Source of the DNA: Porphyromonadaceae bacterium UBA4259
GTDB taxonomy: Bacteria; Bacteroidota; Bacteroidia; Bacteroidales; Muribaculaceae
Direction of reading: 5' to 3'
Length of the DNA stretch: 17,724 bases
NCBI GenBank assembly: GCA_002396125.1
Contig: DGWL01000029.1
Location: 1 to 17,724, forward strand
A program made the translations under genes and the position numbers. Below the pieces are notes generated by a model. The model made no database searches, was not told the origin of the DNA, and saw only the letters and a program-made list of their open reading frames with translations. The number at the start of each line of letters is the position of its first letter. Position 1 is the stretch's first letter. Positions 8,184 through 14,785 of this stretch are shown here, piece by piece.

Positions 8184-9522
8184 CATTATCAAAATATACA
8201 TTAATTTTTCTTATTTTCTTGCGAATTAAGCTTTCGTAATTGTTGCAGTGTTCCTTTAGGGCATATTCTATCTCGGCAAGTTCCTTGCTGGAGAAGCGGT
8301 TGCGAATGCTGTTCATGTATTCAGGTATCTTCTTCTCGCCTTGAATAGCCTGATAGTGCCAGTCAATCCACACATATTTTGAGTCGCTCACCGTGTCGAT
8401 ATGCTCCTTGATGTGGGTCGCGGCGTTGGTGGCGTCGATTATGCTTAACCCATCGGCAATAGCTTTGTCTACAATTTGTTGCCGGGCGTCGCGCTCCATC
8501 TGTGCCTGGCGCAGCTGCGAGTTGGCGATGTTGAGCGATGCGATAGTGTCGTTCATCCCTCCCACATGATAGCGCAGGCTGTCCTGTGTGAGACGGCTCT
8601 TCTCAACTAGAGTCGAGGTTTTCACAAGCTCGTTTTGCAACGAGTCCACTTGACGGCGGGCCTGCTCGTCTTGCACTATCACGGTGGCGGCATTTTTCTT
8701 GTTTAGCCAGGCGGCAATTGTGGCGGTGCCGGCAAGGACTCCAATCAGGGCGAGAGCAACGATCCCAATCCTCATGGTGCGACGGCGCGAGGCACGACGC
8801 CGCAAGTCGGCCTTCATCTCCTCCATGCTCTGATAGCGCTCGGCAATGGGCATGAGGCAGCGCGCTATGGGTTTCTTGTAATCTCTCCCCAGGTTCATCT
8901 CGCGCAGCACCAGTCCCAGCGAGTAGATGTCGTTGCGCACGTCGGGCTTGCTGGTCGATGCCTGTTCGGGAGCCATGTAGTGCTCGGTGCCGGCCGGTTG
9001 CTTGAGGATGGCGTGCACATCGGTGTCGGCAAGCCCAAAGTCGATAATCTTAACGTTGTGACCGTTGCTCGTTATCATGATATTGCTGGGCTTGAGGTCA
9101 CGGTGGGCGATGCCGTGGGCGTGGATGTGTTCCACAGCGTCGAGCAGCTGGCTCGCCACATGCTTGCGGTCGCTTGATGTAGTGTCGCTCTCGAGCCATT
9201 TCTTGAGTGTTGAGCCTTCAATCCATTCCATCACTATGCACTCGCCCAGTCGCTCCACCATCTCCATGCCTATGGCTTGCGCCACGCCCGTGTGTTGCAG
9301 GCGCATCATGATGTCAAGCTCCTTGTCGAGCATCTGCCGGTACAGCTCCTCATGGGCAACATCGGGCGAGAGGCCCTTGAGCAAGAACCAACGGCCATAA
9401 CGCTTGGCACGAGCCAGCACGTTGTGACCATGAGTGCCCAGCACCTCCACATTAGTGAAGCGAGAAGATACCTCCTCAAACGTCTCCTCACAAAATCCCG
9501 ATACCGACAAGTCCTCGTCCAT
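8167..9522 (-). CDS. Transmembrane eukaryotic-like Ser/Thr protein kinase
   Basis: A 451-residue Hanks-type kinase from ATG 9522. A GTG at 9549 is in frame but overlaps the -7 box and is unlikely. The N-terminal cytoplasmic kinase domain has lysine K49 (FLLKGL), helix-C glutamate E68, catalytic loop HRDLKPSN (140-147), DFG (161-163) and APE (185-187), so it should be active. The glycine loop is poor (GTHGHNV). Residues 252-273 form one transmembrane helix after an arginine-rich stop-transfer stretch. The remaining ~175 residues are outside the membrane and begin with a coiled-coil-like Gln/Arg-rich region. The C-terminal sensor part is not recognised. It converges on the LRR gene with a 17-base overlap, so antisense interference between them is possible. 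Confidence 0.9.
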   Translation of the reverse strand: MDEDLSVSGFCEETFEEVSSRFTNVEVLGTHGHNVLARAKRYGRWFLLKGLSPDVAHEELYRQMLDKELDIMMRLQHTGVAQAIGMEMVERLGECIVMEWIEGSTLKKWLESDTTSSDRKHVASQLLDAVEHIHAHGIAHRDLKPSNIMITSNGHNVKIIDFGLADTDVHAILKQPAGTEHYMAPEQASTSKPDVRNDIYSLGLVLREMNLGRDYKKPIARCLMPIAERYQSMEEMKADLRRRASRRRTMRIGIVALALIGVLAGTATIAAWLNKKNAATVIVQDEQARRQVDSLQNELVKTSTLVEKSRLTQDSLRYHVGGMNDTIASLNIANSQLRQAQMERDARQQIVDKAIADGLSIIDATNAATHIKEHIDTVSDSKYVWIDWHYQAIQGEKKIPEYMNSIRNRFSSKELAEIEYALKEHCNNYESLIRKKIRKINVYFDNAIDDL

Positions 9523-9548
9523 GATGTGATTGGTAATAATTCTATGCA

Positions 9549-9580
9549 CAAAGGTACATATTATTACTTACAGCACCAAA
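9549..9580 (-). promoter_or_regulatory. Promoter of the Ser/Thr kinase gene
   Basis: On the minus strand TTTG (9577-9580), a 20-base spacer and TACCTTTG (9549-9556) give a full Bacteroidetes-type promoter. It ends 26 bases before the kinase ATG at 9522, which supports that start over the upstream GTG. Confidence 0.7.
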
Positions 9581-9637
9581 TAGCTGTCGGGTTTTATTAA
9601 TCCATTATAGTGCTTGATGGTTGAAGGGGGCATTGTG

Positions 9638-9703
9638 CCATGCTGCGCATGGAAATTGAAGAGCTGCGCTCTAAAATTTAAAATGGCACTCCGCGCTAAA
9701 ATT
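9638..9703. repeat. Small array of hairpin-forming repeats
   Basis: Three related 16-base units follow each other: GCTGCGCATGGAAATT (9642-9657), GCTGCGCTCTAAAATT (9663-9678) and ACTCCGCGCTAAAATT (9688-9703). The first two sit in perfect triloop hairpins: a 6-bp stem at 9638-9652 and a 5-bp stem at 9660-9672. The third no longer folds well. It lies in the gap upstream of the kinase gene. It resembles a REP-type intergenic repeat; copies elsewhere in the genome cannot be checked here. Confidence 0.5.
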
Positions 9704-9734
9704 CCCCGATTATGCAATAACTATTATTTTGAAA

Positions 9735-10003
9735 CCTGTCGGCGGAATTAAGCTGACAATGAATTATAATAAAACATATTGGCTTTCAGGCATTAGCGTC
9801 GAAGACGCTTGGCGGGTCGAATACCCGACTTTGTGCGTAAGACCATGCAACCACGAAGTGCTCGGGGAGATTTCAAAGAATAAGTCGCGCGTAGCGCGGT
9901 GTGCGGTGCCCAAAGGGCATTGAACTCGACCCAACATTGAGGAACTTCTTCATTATCAATATTTTCTATCATAATGTAATGCCTTATTAATTCCGCCAAC
10001 GGG
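9735..10003. repeat. Element of about 270 bases bounded by imperfect inverted repeats (MITE- or REP-like)
   Basis: The left end (9735-9751) and the reverse complement of the right end (9987-10003) match at 15 of 17 positions, including 11 in a row (GGCGGAATTAA). Weaker similarity continues inward for about 20 bases. Inside are perfect small hairpins: 6-bp stem, GAA loop (9795-9809); 5-bp stem (9813-9827); 5-bp stem, GTA loop (9886-9898); 5-bp stem, AAA loop (9907-9919). No transposase is encoded and I see no clear target duplication. The right end lies in the gap just below the toxin stop codon. Two short ORFs cross it but look like by-products of the palindromes. Confidence 0.5.
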
Positions 10004-10009
10004 TATGGC

Positions 10010-10282
10010 TTATTTCGAGTAATGATAACGCATAGTGAGAATGGTGACGATGACAGTTTGGTCATTAACCATGTAAACGATGCGGTGCTCGTGGTTGATG
10101 CGTCGCGACCACTTGCCTGCGAGTGAGAATCGCAGTGCCTCGGGTTTCCCTATGCCAGTGTAGGGATGCTCGGCAATGTCGGCGATGAGCCTGTTGATTT
10201 TCTCCACGAGTTTTGTGTTGCCACTCTTGACGAAATACTGGTATTGCTGCTGCGCCTCGCGGGTGAAAACTATTCGGTACAT
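10010..10282 (-). CDS. yoeB: YoeB/Txe-family toxin (RelE superfamily mRNA interferase)
   Basis: A 90-residue toxin of the usual YoeB length. The E. coli YoeB landmarks are all present: GKPEAL (catalytic Glu E48), WSRRINHEHRIVY (with R67 in the place of YoeB R65) and the C-terminal RYHY (H87, Y88). YoeB cleaves ribosome-bound mRNA near the A site and stops translation when free of its antitoxin. Its start overlaps the antitoxin gene's end by 13 bases, the standard antitoxin-first order. All key residues are intact, so it should be functional. Confidence 0.93.
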   Translation of the reverse strand: MYRIVFTREAQQQYQYFVKSGNTKLVEKINRLIADIAEHPYTGIGKPEALRFSLAGKWSRRINHEHRIVYMVNDQTVIVTILTMRYHYSK

Positions 10283-10560
10283 GCCATTCGACTTAAGAAC
10301 TCTTCAACCGATTCATCTTGGCCTTGAGCAAAGGTGCGTCCATATTCTACATCTCGCTCAGCGGCCTCGAGCGACTCCATTAGCTGGGGCTGTCGCATGA
10401 TATACTCGGTTTCCTTTAGGGCATTGTATTCCTCAAGCGAAATCACCACCACACTCTCGTTGTGAGGGCGGCTCACCAGCAGTGGCTCGCTGTCGGCAAT
10501 GACCTGGTCAAGAAACTCTTTTAAGTTTGAGCGAAGCTCCGTGAAATTTGCCTGTCTCAT
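10270..10560 (-). CDS. yefM: YefM/Phd-family antitoxin
   Basis: A 96-residue antitoxin. MRQANFTELRSNLKEFLDQV at the start, then PLLVSRP and VVVISLEEYNALKETEYIM, match the YefM/Phd DNA-binding fold. The C-terminal half is charged and would wrap the toxin. The frame opens upstream to 10614, but ATG 10560 is chosen because it matches YefM starts and because the promoter at 10585-10615 lies inside the longer version. Antitoxins of this kind repress their own operon together with the toxin. Confidence 0.92.
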   Translation of the reverse strand: MRQANFTELRSNLKEFLDQVIADSEPLLVSRPHNESVVVISLEEYNALKETEYIMRQPQLMESLEAAERDVEYGRTFAQGQDESVEEFLSRMACTE

Positions 10561-10584
10561 AATTGCTATAAAACTAAAAACGTA

Positions 10585-10615
10585 CAAATTTAAGTACTTT
10601 TTTAAAAGCCTCAAA
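10585..10615 (-). promoter_or_regulatory. Promoter of the toxin-antitoxin operon
   Basis: On the minus strand TTTG (10612-10615), a 19-base spacer and TAAATTTG (10585-10592) match the Bacteroidetes consensus at both boxes. The ATG lies 24 bases further on. Autoregulation by the YefM-YoeB complex would be expected here, but no clear operator palindrome was identified. Confidence 0.75.
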
Positions 10616-10635
10616 ATTTTTTAGGAGAAAAGTGA

Positions 10636-10672
10636 CAAAGCCACTTGGGGGAGAGTGCCCCAAGTGGCTTTG
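10636..10672 (-). terminator. Strong hairpin terminator after the PH-domain gene
   Basis: A perfect 15-bp inverted repeat (10636-10650 with 10658-10672) around a 7-base loop, with a GC-rich inner stem. On the minus strand a short T-rich run follows (CACTTTTCTCC). It lies 53 bases past the stop of the proline-rich gene and just before the toxin-antitoxin promoter, so it would insulate the two units. Confidence 0.75.
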
Positions 10673-10725
10673 CTGATAATGGGAATTAATTGCAGTGGAA
10701 TCGGTTGTTATGGTCTTGGAGACAA

Positions 10726-11364
10726 TTAATCAAGCAGGTCTCGGATGATGTTGGCATCGCTGCGTGAGAAACCGCGGGCAATGATTTTCTGGCCACCGTT
10801 GGTCTCAATGATGATGTCGGCAAAAAGCAGGTGCTTGTCGAGCGACACACTGCCTATAGCACTATGCCTTATCTTAATCTCCTTGTAACCAATCACTCGG
10901 CCCTTGCGGTAAATGACGCCATCGTCGGTAATAATCAACTTGTCGGGGAACATTGCATTGCCATCGCCCGACACACGGCTTGCGGTAAATTCGTAGTACA
11001 TATCTTCGTTATCTTCTTCTTCGTCATAATCTTCATTGCTTCTTGCATTGCTGGCCATGAAGTTTTGCAGCACTTGCGTGAGCTCCTGAATTTGATTGCT
11101 TGTGGGTGGATTGCCATAAACTCCATATTGTTGTGGTGGTGGAGCCATTGCTGGATGAGGAGGGTAAGGTGGTGGAAGAGGAGGTGGATTGGGTAAAGGT
11201 GGTGGCGATAGATATTCTGATGAGTAAGTTTTCTCCTCATTAATCGTGCCGTCATCATTAAGCCAAATCCGTGCTACCGCCTGCGAATCTTCAGTGTAAT
11301 TCACAACTTTATATTTCCATGTGTCAGAAAGTGGAATAGTCTTTAACTCTATGCTCCATCTCAT
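10726..11364 (-). CDS. Proline-rich cytoplasmic protein with PH-like C-terminal domain
   Basis: A 212-residue protein without signal peptide or membrane helix. Residues 1-50 form a small N-terminal unit of unknown family. Residues 53-88 are extremely proline-rich (PPPLPNPPPLPPPYPP and onward), a flexible linker or SH3-type ligand stretch. An acidic segment (EDYDEEEDNED, 111-121) comes next. Residues about 137-212 (FPDKLIITDDGVIYRKGR through SDANIIRDLL) read like a bacterial PH / YokE-like domain. Function unknown. It lies 85 bases downstream of the GNAT gene on the same strand and before the terminator, so it may be the last gene of that transcript, though its base composition is less AT-rich. 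Confidence 0.7.
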   Translation of the reverse strand: MRWSIELKTIPLSDTWKYKVVNYTEDSQAVARIWLNDDGTINEEKTYSSEYLSPPPLPNPPPLPPPYPPHPAMAPPPQQYGVYGNPPTSNQIQELTQVLQNFMASNARSNEDYDEEEDNEDMYYEFTASRVSGDGNAMFPDKLIITDDGVIYRKGRVIGYKEIKIRHSAIGSVSLDKHLLFADIIIETNGGQKIIARGFSRSDANIIRDLLD

Positions 11365-11449
11365 AATGCTAATGTTTTATTTTTAAAATATATGAAATAA
11401 TGGCATAAAATTTGAATTTAAAAAACATTTAATTGTCAATATTCACTTA

Positions 11450-12040
11450 TTAAGTGCTGATGCCACTCTCAATAGGATTATTGTTTGATTGTAAGAATCT
11501 CAAAACAATGGGACTTGACAGAAAATTGTCATAAGTTAAAAATTTATAGGATAGTTCATTATCCCTATGAAATTCTTTGAAACCCAAGCTGTCTTGAAAT
11601 CTATAAGCTTTTAAATTGTGATTAGCGCATGTTACTAGTATTTCATAATTATGTTTTAATAAATAATCAAGAATGAAAATCAACCCCTCGTAAGCCAATA
11701 ACTGGTATTTTGTAGAGTGATAACATGTTCCTCCATGAAAATATAATCTTCTTGTTGATGATGTGGAACTCACAAAATACAAGAAACCAAATAATTGCGA
11801 ATTCATTTTATCAAAAGTTGACAGAATAATTCGGTCATTATAGTTTATCCAACTATCGAATTCTTCTCTGTCAACATTAGGGAACATAAGTTTCCAGTCT
11901 TCTTTACTGTAATGCCCATAAGCATCATCGTTCAACCTATATAACTTGAAGTTGACATTATTGCTGCTTAATTGATGATCATTTAAGCTGCTTATTAAGA
12001 AATCCTTTATGTTTAAGTGATTAACAACGTCAGCTCTCAT
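11450..12040 (-). CDS. GNAT-family acetyltransferase of the graspetide cluster
   Basis: A 196-residue protein with a GNAT pattern: a beta-strand pair (IILSTF then LFGFLYFVSS, 71-92), RRLYFHGGTCYH (97-108), and the closing motif NLKAYRFQDSLGFKEFHRD (142-160) with its N-x-x-A-x-x-F and LGF elements. GNAT enzymes move an acetyl group from acetyl-CoA to an amine. It starts 5 bases after the ATP-grasp gene and shares its AT-rich composition, so it is very likely in the same operon. Microviridin clusters likewise pair ATP-grasp ligases with a GNAT that acetylates the peptide N-terminus, which is the best guess here. The N-terminal 30 residues are not recognised. An immunity role by acetylation is the alternative. 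Confidence 0.72.
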   Translation of the reverse strand: MRADVVNHLNIKDFLISSLNDHQLSSNNVNFKLYRLNDDAYGHYSKEDWKLMFPNVDREEFDSWINYNDRIILSTFDKMNSQLFGFLYFVSSTSSTRRLYFHGGTCYHSTKYQLLAYEGLIFILDYLLKHNYEILVTCANHNLKAYRFQDSLGFKEFHRDNELSYKFLTYDNFLSSPIVLRFLQSNNNPIESGIST

Positions 12041-12045
12041 GATGA

Positions 12046-13047
12046 TTACACTTCGAGTTTGTTAACCAAGCAATCAACCAATGCTTCGGTCATTGGCACC
12101 CCAAGTTCATCCTCAATCCACCCCCACTGCCCATTAGGATTGCATTCCAAAAAGACGTAATCGCCATTTGGTGTAACAATGAAATCAAAGCATCCAAAGT
12201 TTAGATGTAAAGTTCTAAGGAAATTCTTACAAAAATTATTAATTGTTGATGGCAGTTCAACAAGTTCATGTTTCATGTTATGACCGTAGCCTTGTCGCCA
12301 ATCAATCTTGCCCTCATTCTCATTTTGGTTTTGAGAGTCAATCTTACAAGCAAAAATGTGAGGTCCCATCACGGTAATTCTGAGTTCATATTCCTTGTGA
12401 ACATAATTCTCACAAAAGTTAACTGATTGAGAGAAAGACTCTTCGGGTTGATTTTTTAAGTCAGCAGAATTAATCTTTGTGGCAAAAAGCTCATAGTTGG
12501 CTTCTTCACTTAGTTGTATATGCCCAGAATATAAGGGTTTTAAAAGTATATCCTCATATTTGTCGGCAATCGCCATCAAATCTTTCTTAGTGTTACTAAA
12601 GCAGGTATCTGGAATCTTCATACCTAATTTTGTGGCTAAAGACAACTGCACAAATTTAGATGATGCATATCTATCATAAAAGAAGTTGCCGATAGAGTAA
12701 AAATCACTCAAGAAATACATCAGGTAGCGATAAAAAGTCTTGGCTTCAAGTAAATTATGGTAGTTTACTTGAGTGCTGTTGTCAAATTTTAATGATTTTG
12801 GTTCCTCGGGCCTTCGACACCACACAGACTTAATCTCGCTGCTGTGCAACACTGAACCATTCACCACATTCTTAATATAGAAACTTGCATTATTCTTATT
12901 GTCACAGGTCCATGCAAACTCATAATCAAGCAATAAATCCTCTGTGTTCAATCTAAAAAATGGAATGTTTCGCTCATTCAATAGATTGACCACAGAGGTT
13001 AAATGTGGGTCTGGTTTGCAGGATACTAATAGAATCTTTTCAACCAT
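12046..13047 (-). CDS. ATP-grasp RiPP maturase (graspetide synthetase, MvdC/MvdD-like)
   Basis: A 333-residue ATP-grasp ligase. The N-terminal pre-ATP-grasp part (1-125) starts MVEKILLVSCKPDPH and contains VWCRRP (75-80). The ATP-binding core has ILLKPL (167-172), the family-typical KEYELRITVMG (218-228), FACKIDSQ (232-239), DWRQGYGHN (249-257), FGCFDFIV (284-291) and FLECNPNGQWGW (299-310), with metal-binding candidates D288, E301 and N303. These are hallmarks of enzymes that phosphorylate Asp/Glu side chains of a precursor and form esters or amides with Ser/Thr or Lys. The precursor candidate ends 11 bases upstream. Only one ligase is present, so either it makes all bonds or the bond type is single. 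Confidence 0.88.
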   Translation of the reverse strand: MVEKILLVSCKPDPHLTSVVNLLNERNIPFFRLNTEDLLLDYEFAWTCDNKNNASFYIKNVVNGSVLHSSEIKSVWCRRPEEPKSLKFDNSTQVNYHNLLEAKTFYRYLMYFLSDFYSIGNFFYDRYASSKFVQLSLATKLGMKIPDTCFSNTKKDLMAIADKYEDILLKPLYSGHIQLSEEANYELFATKINSADLKNQPEESFSQSVNFCENYVHKEYELRITVMGPHIFACKIDSQNQNENEGKIDWRQGYGHNMKHELVELPSTINNFCKNFLRTLHLNFGCFDFIVTPNGDYVFLECNPNGQWGWIEDELGVPMTEALVDCLVNKLEV

Positions 13048-13058
13048 AATTCTAAAGA

Positions 13059-13352
13059 CTAGTCATCCATGTAGTAGCGAGCATCATCATCATAAGATGT
13101 TGACACACCTCTAGGTGTTCCTTGTGAATCTCTATATACTACTTTATCTGTTCTCTTCCCTCCTTTTTTCGTTTCTGTGTTGCGGCCTCCTCTTGAACTA
13201 CCGCTACTAGAGCCACCACCACCCATGTAATAGCCAATTTGATTAATTGGGTCATAGACGAATTTAAAATCCGACTCTTCTACAATGCTGTGAGGTTGAT
13301 TGAAGTTCATCAACAATGGATTACAATTAGTTTTTCTTACAATTGGGTCCAT
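13059..13352 (-). CDS. Candidate graspetide precursor peptide
   Basis: A 97-residue protein directly upstream of the ATP-grasp gene. Residues 1-43 look like a leader, with the conserved-looking stretch SDFKFVYDPINQIGYYM (27-43). From 44 the sequence becomes low-complexity: GGGGSSSGSSRGG, then Thr/Lys-rich (NTETKKGGKRTDK), and an acidic tail (SYDDDARYYMDD, 86-97). It is thus rich in nucleophiles (Ser, Thr, Lys) and acids (Asp), as needed for side-chain ester or amide bonds. YYM occurs twice (41-43, 93-95). It lacks the microviridin leader motif PFFARFLE, so it would belong to another group. The ring pattern and cleavage site are unknown. A second in-frame Met at 15 is a possible start. Confidence 0.75.
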   Translation of the reverse strand: MDPIVRKTNCNPLLMNFNQPHSIVEESDFKFVYDPINQIGYYMGGGGSSSGSSRGGRNTETKKGGKRTDKVVYRDSQGTPRGVSTSYDDDARYYMDD

Positions 13353-13374
13353 ATTTATAATGTATTTAATTTGT

Positions 13375-13417
13375 GCCTACTCTTTTCAGGATTTTCGGCT
13401 TCCTCCTTTTTATGTTA
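13375..13417. repeat. Direct repeat, copy 1 (precursor leader region)
   Basis: This 43-base stretch matches 14675-14717 at 39 positions; the first 27 bases differ at only one. It fills the gap between the nuclease stop and the precursor start. On the minus strand it reads KPKILKRVG in one frame, and the single core difference is synonymous (CTG/CTA). No consensus -7 box is found in it. Confidence 0.75.
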
Positions 13418-13422
13418 AAGAC

Positions 13423-14664
13423 TTATTTGAGAAATGATCTTGTTAAATAATTGATATCACTAATAATACAATTGACAATATCTTTAATTATTGCATTGTC
13501 CCGTATTTTGTGATATTGATAGATAAAAAGAGAATATTTGCCATTTCCACTGCCTTTGTAACTATTATAATAATCTTTGGATGGCATAATTTCTGATGCT
13601 TTAAAAATCTTATTTTTTGCTTTAATGTAATCACTTAGCCAAGATTTGTATTTATTTAAATCTTGTTTATTTTCTATTATTATTTTGACATTGTTGTTGT
13701 AATTTTTTGTGCGTGGTTTTGTTTCTGACAGAATTTCAAATTGTTTCTTAGTTATCTCAAACTCATAAGCATGTCGATATTGCTCACCTTGCAACTGAAT
13801 ATGAAGTGTGTTGATATTATTGTCAATGTCATTTATATCTTTGCTTTTATCAAGAAACAAGACTATATCTAGTAAAGCACTTTTGTTTGAGTAACCAACA
13901 GCAATTTTCATGTTGCTGTTATTTAACTTCCAAAACAAGGGTCTGCAAGGAATGCGAGAAGCAATGCCCTTTTCTGTAATAGCCTTTTTCAGTTCCATGA
14001 AAAGTCTGCATACTTGCAGTTTTTGTGCAAGGTCAACAATTCGTAGGTCGCATAGTTTTTGGGAAATATCGTTTTCCAACATATATCTGTCAGAAATCAT
14101 CCAGTTAGCAGAAATGCTGTTTAATACATTTACAAAGAATCTATAATCATCAATTAAATAATGTATATAAGAATTATGATAGAATGAAATGTTATTAAGA
14201 CATTGAGCAAGGTCATTATAGGTGACAATAATCCAACCCTTGCTCTCAATGATTTCTTTATCGGCGAAATCATCAATCAACGTTAAAAGAATACAACAAC
14301 AATTGTTTTGTTGTAGTGCAATTTTTTGCGAATATTTGTCTAGCTGGTCGAATGTTGGTATACTTTTAACTTTATTTTCAAGAATTAAAACAGGATTATT
14401 TTCCTTTAAAATACATAAGTCAAAATGTTTATATTCTCTGAGAATAACATATTGATCAGGATGTTGTTTAAACTCAGAAATCCAATCATAATTTTTTCCG
14501 TTTAAGAGCATTTTAAGAATATCTATAAAGATGGAACGAGTTGCATCATTCTCTCCCAGCCAAGCTATGAAATTGCTATGAAAAAGCTCTTTTGACCCTA
14601 GCGACAAATTGAATAATGGGGATTCTTTTAGCCTGTTTAATATGTCATTAAAAAAGTTGTTCAT
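13423..14664 (-). CDS. PD-(D/E)XK nuclease-superfamily protein (PDDEXK_4-like), repeat-flanked
   Basis: A 413-residue protein. The N-terminal part fits the PD-(D/E)XK fold: LFHSNFIAWL (27-36), HFDLCI with candidate D82, VLILENKV with E96 and K98, and a downstream glutamine in TFDQLDKYS (Q107). Such domains cut DNA or RNA, but many are of unknown role. The C-terminal 250 residues are not recognised. The gene is the most AT-rich of the window (12 GC of 60 in the row at 13441) and is bracketed by the two 43-base direct repeats. It is 70 bases upstream of the graspetide precursor. A defence or restriction-type role is a guess from context. Confidence 0.75.
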   Translation of the reverse strand: MNNFFNDILNRLKESPLFNLSLGSKELFHSNFIAWLGENDATRSIFIDILKMLLNGKNYDWISEFKQHPDQYVILREYKHFDLCILKENNPVLILENKVKSIPTFDQLDKYSQKIALQQNNCCCILLTLIDDFADKEIIESKGWIIVTYNDLAQCLNNISFYHNSYIHYLIDDYRFFVNVLNSISANWMISDRYMLENDISQKLCDLRIVDLAQKLQVCRLFMELKKAITEKGIASRIPCRPLFWKLNNSNMKIAVGYSNKSALLDIVLFLDKSKDINDIDNNINTLHIQLQGEQYRHAYEFEITKKQFEILSETKPRTKNYNNNVKIIIENKQDLNKYKSWLSDYIKAKNKIFKASEIMPSKDYYNSYKGSGNGKYSLFIYQYHKIRDNAIIKDIVNCIISDINYLTRSFLK

Positions 14665-14674
14665 ATTGCAAATT

Positions 14675-14717
14675 GCCTACTCTTTTTAGGATTTTCGGCT
14701 TGGTCCTTATTATGTTA
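14675..14717. repeat. Direct repeat, copy 2 (nuclease leader region)
   Basis: The partner of 13375-13417, in the same orientation and exactly 1300 bases away. It lies just upstream of the ATG of the AT-rich nuclease gene, so both genes are preceded by the same sequence at a similar distance. It could be a shared 5' regulatory leader, or the scar of cassette insertion or duplication. Confidence 0.75.
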
Positions 14718-14785
14718 TTTTTACAATACTTCTTTTAGCTGAGAAGTGGTGTTTGTGTGTTCAATCTTTTCGAGGGTGTTGCAAG

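Noticed and set aside
9523..9549. GTG start for the kinase
   Set aside because: It overlaps the -7 box, so it would not be within the transcript.
9729..9923. 64-codon ORF on the plus strand inside the inverted-repeat element
   Set aside because: It runs through several palindromes, has no family resemblance and no promoter or ribosome site; it is better explained by the repeat structure.
9793..10065. 90-codon ORF on the minus strand crossing the element into the toxin gene
   Set aside because: It overlaps the toxin's 3' end in another frame, and its arginine-rich end comes from the hairpins.
10561..10614. Longer start for the antitoxin
   Set aside because: The extension contains the promoter, and YefM proteins begin at the MRQANFTELR position.
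13375..13417. CRISPR-like reading of the repeated leader
   Set aside because: There are only two copies, 1300 bases apart with a gene between them; no spacer array.
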